Assembly (NCBI RefSeq): GCF_027257845.1
Contig: NZ_JAPVOT010000007.1
Location: forward strand, 62,001-126,000
Direction: 5' to 3'
Length of the DNA stretch: 64,000 bases
Origin: Alteromonas sp. BMJM2
GTDB taxonomy: Bacteria > Pseudomonadota > Gammaproteobacteria > Enterobacterales > Alteromonadaceae
The translations under genes and the position numbers were made by a program. Shown piece after piece: positions 54,002 through 63,828 of the stretch; within the stretch, counting starts at the first letter, position 1; every line of letters starts with the position of its first letter. The notes beneath the pieces were generated by a model, which was given only the letters and a program-made list of their open reading frames with translations, did no database searches and had not been told where the DNA came from.

Positions 54002-55086
54002 CCTTGCCGCTCTCACTATTTCCGCAAATTTCAAAGCTCAGGCATCAGCTTTGTCATACGTCGTTATTGTTGCCACCGGTTTTGTTGCCGTTGCTTTCGT
54101 TATTAAACGCGCCAAATTTAGTTAAGCGCTTCATTCATTTATGTACCCGAGGCCTTCTGCTTCTCTCGTGTGTATCGGGGATTCTATTAAGTGGATGTCA
54201 GTCAGGCCAAACTGGCCGCTATACACAATCGCAAGACTCCGCCCCTAATTACGTGGCTAAACTACCGGAAACCCTCGACGCAGTGCCCAGGTTTGAAGCC
54301 TACCGAACGTTTAATAACAGACCTTATAAAGTCCTCGGTAAGCATTATACGCCAATCTCTTCTGGCAAAGGCTACGAGAAAGTAGGATATGCCAGTTGGT
54401 ACGGCCAGAAGTTTCATGGCCATTTAACGTCAAACGGTGAAACCTATAATATGTTCGCCATGAGTGCCGCACACAAAACCTTGCCGCTACCCTCATTCGT
54501 TAGAGTGACCAACTTAGAAAATAATAAACAAGCGATTGTCCGCGTTAATGATCGCGGCCCTTTTCACGATGATAGAATAATTGATTTGTCTTATGCTGCT
54601 GCGGTTAAGCTGGGGTATCACAGCAAAGGTACGGCAAAAGTTAAGCTAGAGGTTATTCACATCGATGAGAACAATAACGTCACGATAGGCAGCAATCCCA
54701 CCGTTAGCTATGATGAATACTTGGGTATAGATGTTCCGGATAAGATTGCTACGAGTAAAATAGCGCCAAGTCAGATGGCGCACTCAGAAGTCGTAGAAGA
54801 CACAGCACAACGCAATGAACAATCTATAGCCCCCCAAAATGAAAGCCCCATCAACGCTGGCGGTATGTTTATTCAGGTTGCAGCCCTATCTAACGCAGAG
54901 AAAGCAAAATCCATAAGCAATGTGCTGTCTGCTTTGTATCAGCTTCCGGCCCATCTTCCTGTAAGTAACAACATCTACAAACTTCAGCTTGGTCCTATTG
55001 AAGATGAACAAATGATTGAAGACGTGTTAAGTCAGCTTAAACAAAACGGCTACCCACATGCTTATGCAATAAAACAGCCTCAATAG
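53998..55086 (+). CDS. rlpA: septal ring lytic transglycosylase RlpA
   Basis: 362 aa, ATGA-coupled to rodA. Lipobox LLSGC near residue 67, preceded by an unusually long N-terminus of about 65 residues; an internal start nearer the lipobox is possible. Double-psi beta-barrel catalytic domain with VGYASWYGQKFHGHLTSNGE and RVNDRGPFHDDRIIDLS. C-terminal SPOR domain (about 285-358) that binds denuded glycan at the septum. Confidence 0.92.
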   Translation: MTLPLSLFPQISKLRHQLCHTSLLLPPVLLPLLSLLNAPNLVKRFIHLCTRGLLLLSCVSGILLSGCQSGQTGRYTQSQDSAPNYVAKLPETLDAVPRFEAYRTFNNRPYKVLGKHYTPISSGKGYEKVGYASWYGQKFHGHLTSNGETYNMFAMSAAHKTLPLPSFVRVTNLENNKQAIVRVNDRGPFHDDRIIDLSYAAAVKLGYHSKGTAKVKLEVIHIDENNNVTIGSNPTVSYDEYLGIDVPDKIATSKIAPSQMAHSEVVEDTAQRNEQSIAPQNESPINAGGMFIQVAALSNAEKAKSISNVLSALYQLPAHLPVSNNIYKLQLGPIEDEQMIEDVLSQLKQNGYPHAYAIKQPQ

Positions 55087-55320
55087 CACTTTCATCGAAA
55101 CTTTTTCGGTAAACCCTAGTCCTACTCTCACCCTTGCGATAGACTTCGGTACTAATGTTAGTTCTATTGTAATTCCTATCGCAATTTCAATGACAATCTC
55201 TATGAGTCATTTTGATATGCAATTACTATTCGCTCTTGATGGGTAGTCTTAGTGTTGGGAACATCAATCTAAGAGTAGCTGTAAACTCACACGGATATAA
55301 CTCGGTAAAAGAAATAAACC
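55087..55320. promoter_or_regulatory. intergenic region before dacA
   Basis: 234 bases, no gene seen. Probably contains the dacA promoter; I could not assign -35 and -10 elements with confidence. Confidence 0.3.
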
Positions 55321-56505
55321 ATGCTCAAAATAATTAAACGCGCTAAAGCGCCTTCACTGTCATTTGCCTTCTTATTGCTTGGCGTATTTTTTAACATTGC
55401 TCACGCTGCTGTTGTTACCCCCCCAGCGCCTACTGTAGCCGCAGAAGGTTTTTTGCTTACTGATTTTGAAACCGGTCATGTCATCGCAGAAAAGAATGCC
55501 GATATGCAGCTCGCTCCAGCAAGTCTTACCAAAATAATGACTATCTATGTGATCGGGAAAGAACTTCAGTCGGGCAACATCAGCCTTGATGATGAAGTCA
55601 CTATTTCAGAAAACGCATGGGCGAAGAAATTTCCAGATTCTTCGAAAATGTTTATCGAAGTGGGTACACAGGTTTCAGTAAGCGATCTACTTCGCGGTAT
55701 CGTGGTGCAATCAGGTAACGACGCGTGTGTGGCGATGGCAGAGCACGTAGCAGGTTCTCAATCGGCCTTTGCAAGCATGATGAATGCGCATTCCCAGGCC
55801 CTTGGATTAACCAGCACCAACTGGGTTAATGCACATGGTTTACACGACCCAGACCACTACACCACACCCCGTGACATGGCAGTGCTATCTCGCGCACTTA
55901 TTGCTGAAACGCCAGAAATGTATGCGATTTACAGCGAAAAAGAATTTACCTTTAACGGCATTAAGCAATATAACCGCAACAGCTTGTTGTGGGATAAAAG
56001 CCTCAATGTTGACGGTATCAAAACCGGGCATACTTCAGATGCAGGTTACAGCCTAATCACATCAGCAGAGCAAGGCGACATGCGCCTGATTTCAGTTGTT
56101 ATGGGCACCGACAGCGAGCGAGCGCGTAAGGTTGAAAATAAGAAGCTGCTTAAATACGGTTTCCGCTTTTTCGAAACCGTCATTCCTTATGAAGCAGGAC
56201 AGAGCTTTGTGGCACACCGAATTTACATGGGTGACAGAGAAACTGTAGACCTTGGAATTAATCAATCTACCCCCATTACCATTCCACGCGGTCAAGCTGA
56301 GAACCTAGAAGCTAATTTTGAGCTAGATAAAAAGCTTGAAGCACCACTGGCGAAAGGACAAGTTGTTGGAAAGCTTTACCTTCAGCTTGGTGGTGAAGAC
56401 GTAGCTAGCTACCCCCTTGTTACACTTCAAGAAGTGAAGGAAGGCAGCATGTTCAACCGCCTAAAAGATTACATAATGCTTCAAATTGGTTTTGACGACG
56501 AATAA
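55321..56505 (+). CDS. dacA: D-alanyl-D-alanine carboxypeptidase (PBP5/6 family)
   Basis: 394 aa. Cleavable signal peptide ending near HAA, catalytic SxxK in ASLTKIM, SGN in VQSGNDACVAMAEH, and KTGHT. The C-terminal amphipathic helix (MFNRLKDYIMLQIGF) anchors it to the inner membrane. Trims pentapeptides in peptidoglycan. Usually between rlpA and ybeD, as here. Confidence 0.95.
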   Translation: MLKIIKRAKAPSLSFAFLLLGVFFNIAHAAVVTPPAPTVAAEGFLLTDFETGHVIAEKNADMQLAPASLTKIMTIYVIGKELQSGNISLDDEVTISENAWAKKFPDSSKMFIEVGTQVSVSDLLRGIVVQSGNDACVAMAEHVAGSQSAFASMMNAHSQALGLTSTNWVNAHGLHDPDHYTTPRDMAVLSRALIAETPEMYAIYSEKEFTFNGIKQYNRNSLLWDKSLNVDGIKTGHTSDAGYSLITSAEQGDMRLISVVMGTDSERARKVENKKLLKYGFRFFETVIPYEAGQSFVAHRIYMGDRETVDLGINQSTPITIPRGQAENLEANFELDKKLEAPLAKGQVVGKLYLQLGGEDVASYPLVTLQEVKEGSMFNRLKDYIMLQIGFDDE

Positions 56506-56533
56506 ATAATTGCGTTAACACCTAGTTGTGAAG

Positions 56534-56565
56534 CGGCCAGATTGATACAATCTGGCCGTTTTTTT
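56534..56565 (+). terminator. intrinsic terminator after dacA
   Basis: CGGCCAGATTG/CAATCTGGCCG, perfect 11 bp with loop ATA, then T7. Confidence 0.93.
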
Positions 56566-56593
56566 ATATAAGTTTACATACCGAGAATATCGC

Positions 56594-56857
56594 ATGGATA
56601 CCCGTTTCGACGAACTGTTAGATTTTCCCACACACCAGACGTTTAAAGTAATGGGCGTTGCCCATGAAGACTTACCCGAACAGGTAATATCGTGCTTACA
56701 GCAGCACGCCCCTGGTGATTATGCGCCCGCTATTAAGCCAAGCAGTAAAGGCAGCTATCACTCTTTGTCTATTAGTGTGCGAGTAACCAGCAAAGAACAT
56801 ATGGAAACTATTTACACTGAACTGGCCGCCCTCGAACTGGTTAGGGTTGTTCTGTAA
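56594..56857 (+). CDS. ybeD: DUF493 protein YbeD
   Basis: 87 aa ACT-like small protein ([20 protein letters not shown]). Conserved between dacA and lipB in gammaproteobacteria, possibly regulatory. The stop abuts the lipB start. Confidence 0.92.
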   Translation: MDTRFDELLDFPTHQTFKVMGVAHEDLPEQVISCLQQHAPGDYAPAIKPSSKGSYHSLSISVRVTSKEHMETIYTELAALELVRVVL

Positions 56858-57550
56858 GTGAGTACGCAAGAGCAGGTTGCTAGAGCCAGCGATGACGTTA
56901 ACTCGAAAAGTGACGTCATTATTCGCCAGTTGGGACGTCAATCTTATGAACCAATTTGGCAAGCAATGCAGCGCTTTACGGATGAGCGGGACAACGAAAC
57001 AGCTGATGAGATTTGGCTTGTGGAACACGAACCTGTGTTCACCCAAGGCCAAGCTGGAAAAGCGGAACATATATTGTTGCCTGGCGACATTCCTGTTGTT
57101 CAAGTGGATAGAGGTGGCCAGGTCACCTATCACGGTCCAGGCCAGCAAGTTATTTATTTACTACTCAACATTAAACGAAGAAAGCTCGGTGTCAGGCACC
57201 TTGTGACCGCGATGGAAGAAGCGGTGGTAGGGTTATTAGCGCCTTACGATATTAGTGCGTATCCCAAGCCAGATGCACCAGGCGTTTATGTTAACGAACA
57301 AAAAGTCTGCTCCCTTGGCTTAAGAATACGTAATGGATGCTCATTTCATGGACTAGCGTTAAATGTTAACATGGACTTATCACCGTTTCAGCGTATCAAT
57401 CCCTGTGGTTATGCTGGAATGGAAATGACGGACACTGCGCGTCTTAACGGTCCCGATTCGCTTGAACAGGCTGGCGATGAGCTTGTTCGCCTATTACTAA
57501 AGGCGCTTTCCTTTTCGGAAACAACATATAAAGAAGGTTTTGATGAGTAA
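56858..57550 (+). CDS. lipB: octanoyl-(acyl carrier protein):protein octanoyltransferase
   Basis: 230 aa from GTG 56858. Transfers octanoate from ACP to lipoyl domains. Motifs [22 protein letters not shown] segment [20 protein letters not shown] (catalytic Lys) and the active-site Cys in [12 protein letters not shown]. Confidence 0.95.
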   Translation: MSTQEQVARASDDVNSKSDVIIRQLGRQSYEPIWQAMQRFTDERDNETADEIWLVEHEPVFTQGQAGKAEHILLPGDIPVVQVDRGGQVTYHGPGQQVIYLLLNIKRRKLGVRHLVTAMEEAVVGLLAPYDISAYPKPDAPGVYVNEQKVCSLGLRIRNGCSFHGLALNVNMDLSPFQRINPCGYAGMEMTDTARLNGPDSLEQAGDELVRLLLKALSFSETTYKEGFDE

Positions 57551-58505
57551 CGCACGACCTACAGCGGGGGTTAAACTCCGAGATGATGAAAAAGTAAAAC
57601 ACATTCCAGTCACCATTATTCCTACTGAAAAGGAACAGATGCTGCGAAAGCCTGAGTGGATCAAGATTAAACTTCCCCGCTCTACTGAAAAAATTGATCA
57701 CATCAAGCGTACGCTGAGAAAGAACAATTTGCACTCAGTATGCGAAGAAGCAAGCTGTCCAAATTTGGCTGAGTGCTTTAACCATGGCACCGCTACTTTC
57801 ATGATCCTTGGCGATATATGTACTCGCCGCTGTCCGTTTTGTGACGTCGCACATGGTAAGCCTTTACCGCCTAGCGCCGAAGAACCTGAAAAGCTAGCCA
57901 AAACCATTGCAGAGATGAACCTTCGTTACGTGGTTATTACATCGGTCGACCGAGACGATTTACGCGACGGTGGAGCACAGCATTTTGTAGACTGCATTAA
58001 TGCCATTCGAGAGCACAGCCCTACCACCACCATTGAAGTGCTAGTACCAGACTTCAGAGGAAGAATGGACCGAGCGCTCGAGATATTCAAAAATGGCGAG
58101 CCGGATGTGTTCAATCATAACTTAGAAACTATTCCTCGCCTTTACCGCGAGTGTCGTCCTGGTGCCAATTATCAGTGGTCCCTTGATTTGCTCAAGAAGT
58201 TTAAAGCGCAGCACCCTCACATTAAAACCAAATCAGGTTTGATGATGGGTATGGGTGAAGAAAACGAAGAAATTCAAGGCGTATTAAGAGACCTTCGCGA
58301 TCACGACGTGGATATGCTGACGCTAGGTCAATATCTACAGCCCAGCCGTCACCATTTCCCTGTGAAGCGATACGTGCACCCTACTGAGTTTGATGCTCTA
58401 GGTGATTACGCGAAGGAGATAGGATTTACGCACGCCGCGTGTGGTCCAATGGTTCGCTCAAGCTACCACGCCGATCAGCAAGCCGCCGGTGTAGAAGTAA
58501 AATAG
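57543..58505 (+). CDS. lipA: lipoyl synthase
   Basis: 320 aa radical-SAM enzyme that inserts two sulphurs into octanoyl chains. Auxiliary cluster [13 protein letters not shown], radical-[11 protein letters not shown] and the C-terminal RSSY serine ligand. ATG 57543 overlaps lipB by 8 bases. Confidence 0.96.
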   Translation: MSNARPTAGVKLRDDEKVKHIPVTIIPTEKEQMLRKPEWIKIKLPRSTEKIDHIKRTLRKNNLHSVCEEASCPNLAECFNHGTATFMILGDICTRRCPFCDVAHGKPLPPSAEEPEKLAKTIAEMNLRYVVITSVDRDDLRDGGAQHFVDCINAIREHSPTTTIEVLVPDFRGRMDRALEIFKNGEPDVFNHNLETIPRLYRECRPGANYQWSLDLLKKFKAQHPHIKTKSGLMMGMGEENEEIQGVLRDLRDHDVDMLTLGQYLQPSRHHFPVKRYVHPTEFDALGDYAKEIGFTHAACGPMVRSSYHADQQAAGVEVK

Positions 58506-58524
58506 GCATATCTATGTCAATAAG

Positions 58525-58556
58525 AGGCGGCCGTTAATAGCGAGCCGCCTTTTTTG
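58525..58556 (+). terminator. intrinsic terminator after lipA
   Basis: AGGCGGC/GCCGCCT (58525-58531/58544-58550) followed by T6. Confidence 0.88.
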
Positions 58557-58630
58557 TAGTACCAGTGACAATGCAAGGGTGGCTGCTAAAATACAGCCCA
58601 ATTCTTGTGGAAAGCGGACAAAGGGTAATC

Positions 58631-59638
58631 ATGCGTAAACATATTTATATCGCCTATACAGGTGGCACCATCGGGATGAAGCCATCGAACCAAGGGTATG
58701 TACCTGCTGCTGGATTTTTAACAGAAACACTGGCGAAAATGCCTGAGTTTAATCGCAGTGAAATGCCGCTTTTTACTATTCACGAGTACGACAACTTAAT
58801 CGACTCTTCAGATATGGACCCATCGGATTGGCAGCGCATTGCAGACGATATTGCCAGTAACTACGACGACTACGACGGCTTTATTATTTTGCATGGTACA
58901 GACACCATGGCCTATACCTCATCAGCGTTAAGCTTTATGTTAGAGGACTTAGCCAAACCGGTAATCGTCACAGGCTCTCAAATCCCCTTAGCTGAACTGC
59001 GCTCAGATGGTCAGGTAAACTTATTGAATGCCCTGTTTATTGCTGCCAACTTTCCTATTGCAGAAGTTGGATTGTTTTTTAACAATCGTTTATTGCGCGG
59101 AAATCGAAGTCGAAAGGTAGACGCGGATGGTTTTAATGCCTTTGACTCTCCCAACTTTCCCCCCTTGCTTGAAGCCGGCATAAATATCAGGCTTAAAGCG
59201 GGTGAGTTAGCTAAGCCATCGGATAAAAAGTTAACGGTCTCAAATGTTTCAGCTCAGCCAATCGGCATGGTGAGCCTGTACCCAGGTATTGCGCCTGAAG
59301 TGATAAAAAACACACTTCAACAACCTGTAAACGCGCTTATATTACTCAGTTACGGTGTGGGCAATGCCCCACAAAATCCAAAACTCATTGAGCAGCTACG
59401 CTTTGCGAAATCTAGAGAAATCCCAGTGGTTAACTGCACGCAATGTGCCCGCGGTAGAGTGAACATGGGAGGCTATGCCACCGGCCACGGCCTGCAAGAG
59501 GTTGGCGTGTTATCCGGCAGCGATATGACCCCAGAGGCTGCACTGGCTAAACTGCATTACTTACTTAGTAAAAATCTCTCGTTTGAACAAATTAATTTAC
59601 TGCTCACCGCAAATTTACGCGGCGAGTTAAGCGAATAA
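58631..59638 (+). CDS. ansA: type I (cytoplasmic) L-asparaginase
   Basis: 335 aa. Nucleophile Thr in AYTGGTIGM, second triad HGTDTMAYTSSALSFML with Lys in RSRKVDADG. Hydrolyses asparagine to aspartate and ammonia. ATG 58631 (AAGGG upstream) gives the length of E. coli AnsA; the frame is open to 58565. Coupled closely to the DUF2797 gene. Confidence 0.93.
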   Translation: MRKHIYIAYTGGTIGMKPSNQGYVPAAGFLTETLAKMPEFNRSEMPLFTIHEYDNLIDSSDMDPSDWQRIADDIASNYDDYDGFIILHGTDTMAYTSSALSFMLEDLAKPVIVTGSQIPLAELRSDGQVNLLNALFIAANFPIAEVGLFFNNRLLRGNRSRKVDADGFNAFDSPNFPPLLEAGINIRLKAGELAKPSDKKLTVSNVSAQPIGMVSLYPGIAPEVIKNTLQQPVNALILLSYGVGNAPQNPKLIEQLRFAKSREIPVVNCTQCARGRVNMGGYATGHGLQEVGVLSGSDMTPEAALAKLHYLLSKNLSFEQINLLLTANLRGELSE

Positions 59639-59649
59639 GGTATTAAATT

Positions 59650-60492
59650 TTGACACAACGCTATTCTGGTGCATTACGAAAAATGCGTACTCATGCAAAC
59701 GATAATAACGAAGTCTGCTATCAACTCCCTATCGGGGAAAGCATCGTCGATATGAATGCATTGATAGGACAAGAAGTTTCATTGTCGTTTAGCAATGAAA
59801 TTCACTGCGTGCACTGCAGCCGAAAAACGAAAAAAAGCTTTAACCAAGGCTATTGTTACCCTTGTCTGATATCTCTCGCACAGTGTGATAGCTGCATCAT
59901 AAAGCCAGAAAAATGCCACTATCACGAAGGCACTTGCCGAGAGCCCGAATGGGGAGAAGCCCACTGCTTTAACGAACACTTTGTCTACTTAGCTAATACA
60001 GGCAATGTGAAAGTAGGAATTACCCGAGAAATAACCGAATCTGTCTCTCCTCGCTGGATGGACCAAGGCGCAACGCAAGCCACGGTTATGTTGCGCGTAC
60101 CAGACAGGTTAACTAGCGGGCTTGTGGAAACGTTATGCAAAAACCATATTGCCGATAAGACTAACTGGCGCACCATGCTAAAAGGCAAGCCAGACGAAGT
60201 GGATTTGATAGCGGTAAAACACGAGCTTATGGAGAAAATTTCCGATGAACTTGCTGCGCTAAAACAAGAAAAAGGGCTTCAAGCTGTATCTGAAGTAGAG
60301 TCGAAAGTACATCAAATCAACTTTCCGGTAGACACCTACCCAGACAAAATAAAGTCGATTAATCTCGACAAGACGCCTGATTTTACTGGTGTACTTAAGG
60401 GTATTAAAGGGCAATACTGGATGCTTGATGGCGACCGGGTTATCAACATTCGAAAATTTGCTGGCTATAACGTCACGCTTCAAGTTTTCTAA
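59650..60492 (+). CDS. DUF2797 protein
   Basis: 280 aa from TTG 59650 (AAGG 9 bases upstream). Eight or more cysteines in CVHCSRKTKKSFNQGYCYPC and CDSCIIKPEKCHYHEGTC form probable zinc sites, followed by NEHFVYLANTGNVKVGITRE, a GIY-YIG-like strand pair (VYLA ... VKVGIT). The family is widespread next to central-metabolism genes, without known function. Confidence 0.8.
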   Translation: MTQRYSGALRKMRTHANDNNEVCYQLPIGESIVDMNALIGQEVSLSFSNEIHCVHCSRKTKKSFNQGYCYPCLISLAQCDSCIIKPEKCHYHEGTCREPEWGEAHCFNEHFVYLANTGNVKVGITREITESVSPRWMDQGATQATVMLRVPDRLTSGLVETLCKNHIADKTNWRTMLKGKPDEVDLIAVKHELMEKISDELAALKQEKGLQAVSEVESKVHQINFPVDTYPDKIKSINLDKTPDFTGVLKGIKGQYWMLDGDRVINIRKFAGYNVTLQVF

Positions 60493-60534
60493 AGTCTTAT
60501 CTTATAGTCTCCGCAAAGAAAATTAACTGATAAA

Positions 60535-60557
60535 GGGCGCACGCAACGTGCGCCTTT
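60535..60557. terminator. bidirectional terminator
   Basis: GGCGCACG/CGTGCGCC (60536-60543/60547-60554) with loop CAA, flanked by AAAG and TTT, between convergent genes. Confidence 0.75.
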
Positions 60558-60587
60558 ACATTTATCTAAAATAGCTAGAGCTTTTCA

Positions 60588-61139
60588 TTAAATCCAATGT
60601 TCAAAAAACGCAGAAGTGTCACGCTCTGGCTTTGGTGCTGGCTCAAAGACTGGGGTACCTAAGTATAAGAATCCCACTAGCTCATCTTCTTCTGACATCC
60701 CTAGCCCATTTTTTACTACGGGACACTGCGCATAGCTACCGGTGCGCCACATACCATTAAAACCTTGTGCTACCGCTGCCATTTGCATGGCCATAACACC
60801 ACAAGAGGCAGATGCTATCTGCTCAACACGAGGGACTTTTTCGTGTTCTTTGTATTGTGCAATCGCAACAATAACCATAGGCGCACGCAAAGGAAGTTGT
60901 GGGGCTCTATCTATTTCTTTTTGACTTTTGTCGTTTTCAATTGCAGATGCTTCAAAAAGCGCCCCAAGTTTGTTTAACCCTTTGCCTTGGCATACCACAA
61001 AACGCCATGGGGTAAGGCAAGCGTGATCAGGGGCACGTAAAGCCGCTTGCATAATATTCTCCAGCGCATCTCCGCTTGGAGCAGGCTCGTTTAAGCGTGG
61101 CTGAGAGCTTCGATTAAGCAGTAGAGTTAGTGCATCCAC
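60588..61139 (-). CDS. ydjA: YdjA-like FMN nitroreductase
   Basis: 183 aa. RSSQPRL start, APDHACLTPWRFVV (FMN contacts), ASCGVMAMQMAAVAQGFNGM and LVGFLYLGTP are characteristic of YdjA/TdsD-type minimal nitroreductases. Reduces quinones and nitro compounds with NAD(P)H. The neighbourhood ydjA-sppA-ansA is the same as in E. coli. Confidence 0.9.
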   Translation of the reverse strand: MDALTLLLNRSSQPRLNEPAPSGDALENIMQAALRAPDHACLTPWRFVVCQGKGLNKLGALFEASAIENDKSQKEIDRAPQLPLRAPMVIVAIAQYKEHEKVPRVEQIASASCGVMAMQMAAVAQGFNGMWRTGSYAQCPVVKNGLGMSEEDELVGFLYLGTPVFEPAPKPERDTSAFFEHWI

Positions 61140-61444
61140 TTTGGGGCCTCCTTAGTAACGCCTCATTAAAATAATATATTATGGTACTGTGGCATCAGTA
61201 TTTTGATAAATAAACGAATTGGTTTGCACATCAATCTTACGGAGGACAGCGGTGACTGTCGACCAAAACCACCTCGTTTGGCATTAAATGAGGTCATTCA
61301 ATCGCAACACCATATATCAGTCTCCGATTCTACGATATTGTTAAGCGTGAACTTCCTATTTCGTATATAACTACGTAATCTTTTTATTGTCAGATTACGT
61401 ATTTTTAATATTCGTAATGCACTGCAAATAAGGAGATTAAGATT
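61140..61444 (+). other. non-coding leader region with terminator-like hairpin
   Basis: 305 bases between the divergent nitroreductase and a small gene. A perfect 10-bp repeat TACGTAATCT/AGATTACGTA (61372-61381/61392-61401) is followed by T5, as in an intrinsic terminator, yet it lies upstream of the next gene. Further left, ACCTC/GAGGT (61270-61274 and 61289-61293 region) can form another hairpin. This could be a small RNA or an attenuated leader. No family is recognised. Confidence 0.4.
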
Positions 61445-61621
61445 TTGAACAAGCCATCTAATACAACTCCTAACGCTTCTCCATTGTCTCGCTTAATGAA
61501 AAAAGGCCAGTCAAAAACAGGTTATAAATCAACCTCAGGAAACTTGCTTATGCAGATGAGTGAAAATGACCACAAACAAATTGCGAAACTTATTGGTACT
61601 TGGCTAGAACGAGACAAATAA
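61445..61621 (+). CDS. 58-aa protein of unknown function
   Basis: TTG 61445 with AGGAG 9 bases upstream, reading to TAA 61619-61621. Basic N-terminal half rich in Ser/Lys (RLMKKGQSKTGYKSTSG) and a helical C-terminus (ENDHKQIAKLIGTWLERDK). The strong ribosome site and good composition support translation. I do not recognise the family. Confidence 0.55.
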   Translation: MNKPSNTTPNASPLSRLMKKGQSKTGYKSTSGNLLMQMSENDHKQIAKLIGTWLERDK

Positions 61622-61798
61622 TTATAGCGCAGATGTTACGACTTACTTTTTATTCGTCCTGGTTACAAAAAATTACAATTAACTTAGCGATATTATGCTA
61701 AACAGGTAACATAATGAAATTAATGTAGTTGGATTTACCATCACACATAACGCTCTAACATTATAAAACAATCACATTTTTGAAAAAGGTAGTAAAAT

Positions 61799-63664
61799 AT
61801 GGCGGCCAAGGGAAATTGGACCAAATCCTTGTTTATTGGCTTGTGGACGGTACTGAACTTCACCCGCAAACTTTTCTTCAACGTAATATTCATTGTAATT
61901 TTCGTTGGCATTATCATGGCCATCGCGAACCAAGACGGTGATCAGCTAACAGTTAAATCCGATAGTGCGCTTTATCTCACACTCAATGGCCAACTGGTAA
62001 TTGAAAAAGAGAGCGTTGACCCCTTCGAGCAATTTTTGCAAGAGTCATTAGGCAGCGAACCCGACAATCCAGAAGTGTTGGTACGCGATGTCGTAGACGT
62101 GCTTGAAAACGCGGCAAAAGACAGAAGAATTAAAGCACTCGTGCTAGACCTTCAAGGGCTTACTGGTGGTGGACTAGACAAGCTTCGCGTTGTAGCAGAG
62201 GCCATTGAGTCCTTTAAAGAATCTGAAAAGCCTGTTTACGCTATAGGCGACTACTACTCTCAAGATCAATACTACTTAGCAGCCCAAGCTGACCATGTGT
62301 ACCTTAATCCCATGGGTGGCCTATTGCTTGAGGGTTACGGCCGTTACGGTCTGTATTTTAAAGACATGCTAGATAAACTCAAAGTGACTACACATATATT
62401 TAGAGTGGGCACATACAAGTCGGCAGTCGAGCCGGTCATGAGAAATGACATGTCTGCTGAAGCAAAAGAAGCAGAAAAGCAGTGGTTAGACGGGTATTGG
62501 AAACAATATAAAGAAGATGTTGCTGCAGCCCGCGGTATAGACGTCGCTAACTTCGATGAAACGGCTAACGAATTGCTTTCTAAGTTTGAGGCCGCTGGAG
62601 GCGATTTCGCTCAATATGCCCTTGATAACAATTGGGTAGATGCACTAAAGACCCGGGAAGAAGTGAGACAAGAACTTATCGAATTGGTGGGTGAAGGTGA
62701 TAACCAGCAGGGAATCAATCTAACAGCCTTTAACACCTATTTAAAAGTGATTAATCCTCCGATGCCTAAGATCGATAGTGATATGGACAAGGTGGCAATC
62801 GTAGTGGCAAAAGGTACCATCTTAGACGGTAATCAAAAAGCCGGTACTATTGGTGGCGATAGCACAGCACGATTACTGCGTCAGGCTCGCTTAGACGACA
62901 ATATTAAAGCAGTAGTGCTTCAAATAGACTCACCAGGTGGCAGTGCTTTTGCCTCAGAAGTGATTCGCCAAGAGATATTACAGCTGCGTCAAGCTGGTAA
63001 GCCAGTTATCTCTTCAATGAGTACGTACGCAGCATCTGGCGGTTATTGGATAGCAGCAAGCACTGATAAAATTATTGCAAGCCCAAGTACAATCACAGGC
63101 TCAATTGGTGTATTTGGTATGTTAATGACCTACGAAAACTCACTAGACTATTTAGGCATACACAGCGATGGCGTTGGCTCTACTGACATTGCAGGCTTAT
63201 CGCCAGCAAGAGCGCTATCTCCAGCGTTTGGACAAATCCTTCAGCGCAATGTTGAAAACACCTACGGAAACTTTCTATCATTAGTAGCAAACGCTAGGGA
63301 TATGACTGTTGAAGAAGTTGACACTGTTGCTCAGGGGCGCGTGTGGATTGGTGAAGATGCATTAGCGTTAGGCCTTGTTGATGAGCTTGGTGAGCTTGAT
63401 GATGCAGTAGCTGCTGCAGCTGAATTCGCTGAGTTAGAAAATTACGACACAGTGTATGTACAGCGCAGCCTTAGTGCTCAAGAACTGTTTTGGAAAGAAT
63501 TCTTTGGCCAGGCTATGACATTTGTTGGTAAATGGCAGTTCGCTAACAGCAACTCTGCGCTTATCAATGAATTTAAACGCGTCATGGGTGAGTTTAATAC
63601 CTTAAATGAGCTCAACGATCCAAAAGGCACGTACATATTGTGCTTACCCTGTGATGTGAGATAA
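61799..63664 (+). CDS. sppA: signal peptide peptidase SppA, 67-kDa type
   Basis: 621 aa, long double-domain form. N-terminal membrane helix (about 20-42). Catalytic Lys in FRVGTYKSAVEP of the first domain and Ser in SMSTYAASGGYWIAAS of the second; oxyanion loop QIDSPGGSAFASE. Degrades cleaved signal peptides at the inner membrane. AAAGG before the ATG. Confidence 0.95.
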   Translation: MAAKGNWTKSLFIGLWTVLNFTRKLFFNVIFIVIFVGIIMAIANQDGDQLTVKSDSALYLTLNGQLVIEKESVDPFEQFLQESLGSEPDNPEVLVRDVVDVLENAAKDRRIKALVLDLQGLTGGGLDKLRVVAEAIESFKESEKPVYAIGDYYSQDQYYLAAQADHVYLNPMGGLLLEGYGRYGLYFKDMLDKLKVTTHIFRVGTYKSAVEPVMRNDMSAEAKEAEKQWLDGYWKQYKEDVAAARGIDVANFDETANELLSKFEAAGGDFAQYALDNNWVDALKTREEVRQELIELVGEGDNQQGINLTAFNTYLKVINPPMPKIDSDMDKVAIVVAKGTILDGNQKAGTIGGDSTARLLRQARLDDNIKAVVLQIDSPGGSAFASEVIRQEILQLRQAGKPVISSMSTYAASGGYWIAASTDKIIASPSTITGSIGVFGMLMTYENSLDYLGIHSDGVGSTDIAGLSPARALSPAFGQILQRNVENTYGNFLSLVANARDMTVEEVDTVAQGRVWIGEDALALGLVDELGELDDAVAAAAEFAELENYDTVYVQRSLSAQELFWKEFFGQAMTFVGKWQFANSNSALINEFKRVMGEFNTLNELNDPKGTYILCLPCDVR

Positions 63665-63698
63665 TATTTAACGTGATCTACCTCACAATGCTTTGAGA

Positions 63699-63726
63699 AA
63701 ACGCCGTTTAATACGGCGTTTTTTTA
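63699..63726 (+). terminator. intrinsic terminator after sppA
   Basis: AAACGCCGT/ACGGCGTTT (63699-63707/63713-63721) with loop TTAAT and a T-run. Confidence 0.9.
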
Positions 63727-63828
63727 TAGATGTACTTTTATAACTTTACTTTTATTAAACTTTGCTCTTTGCACTGTTTTTGTGGCAGCGCACCGAATTG
63801 TAAGCCTGTATTTAAAAGGACAAACGCC

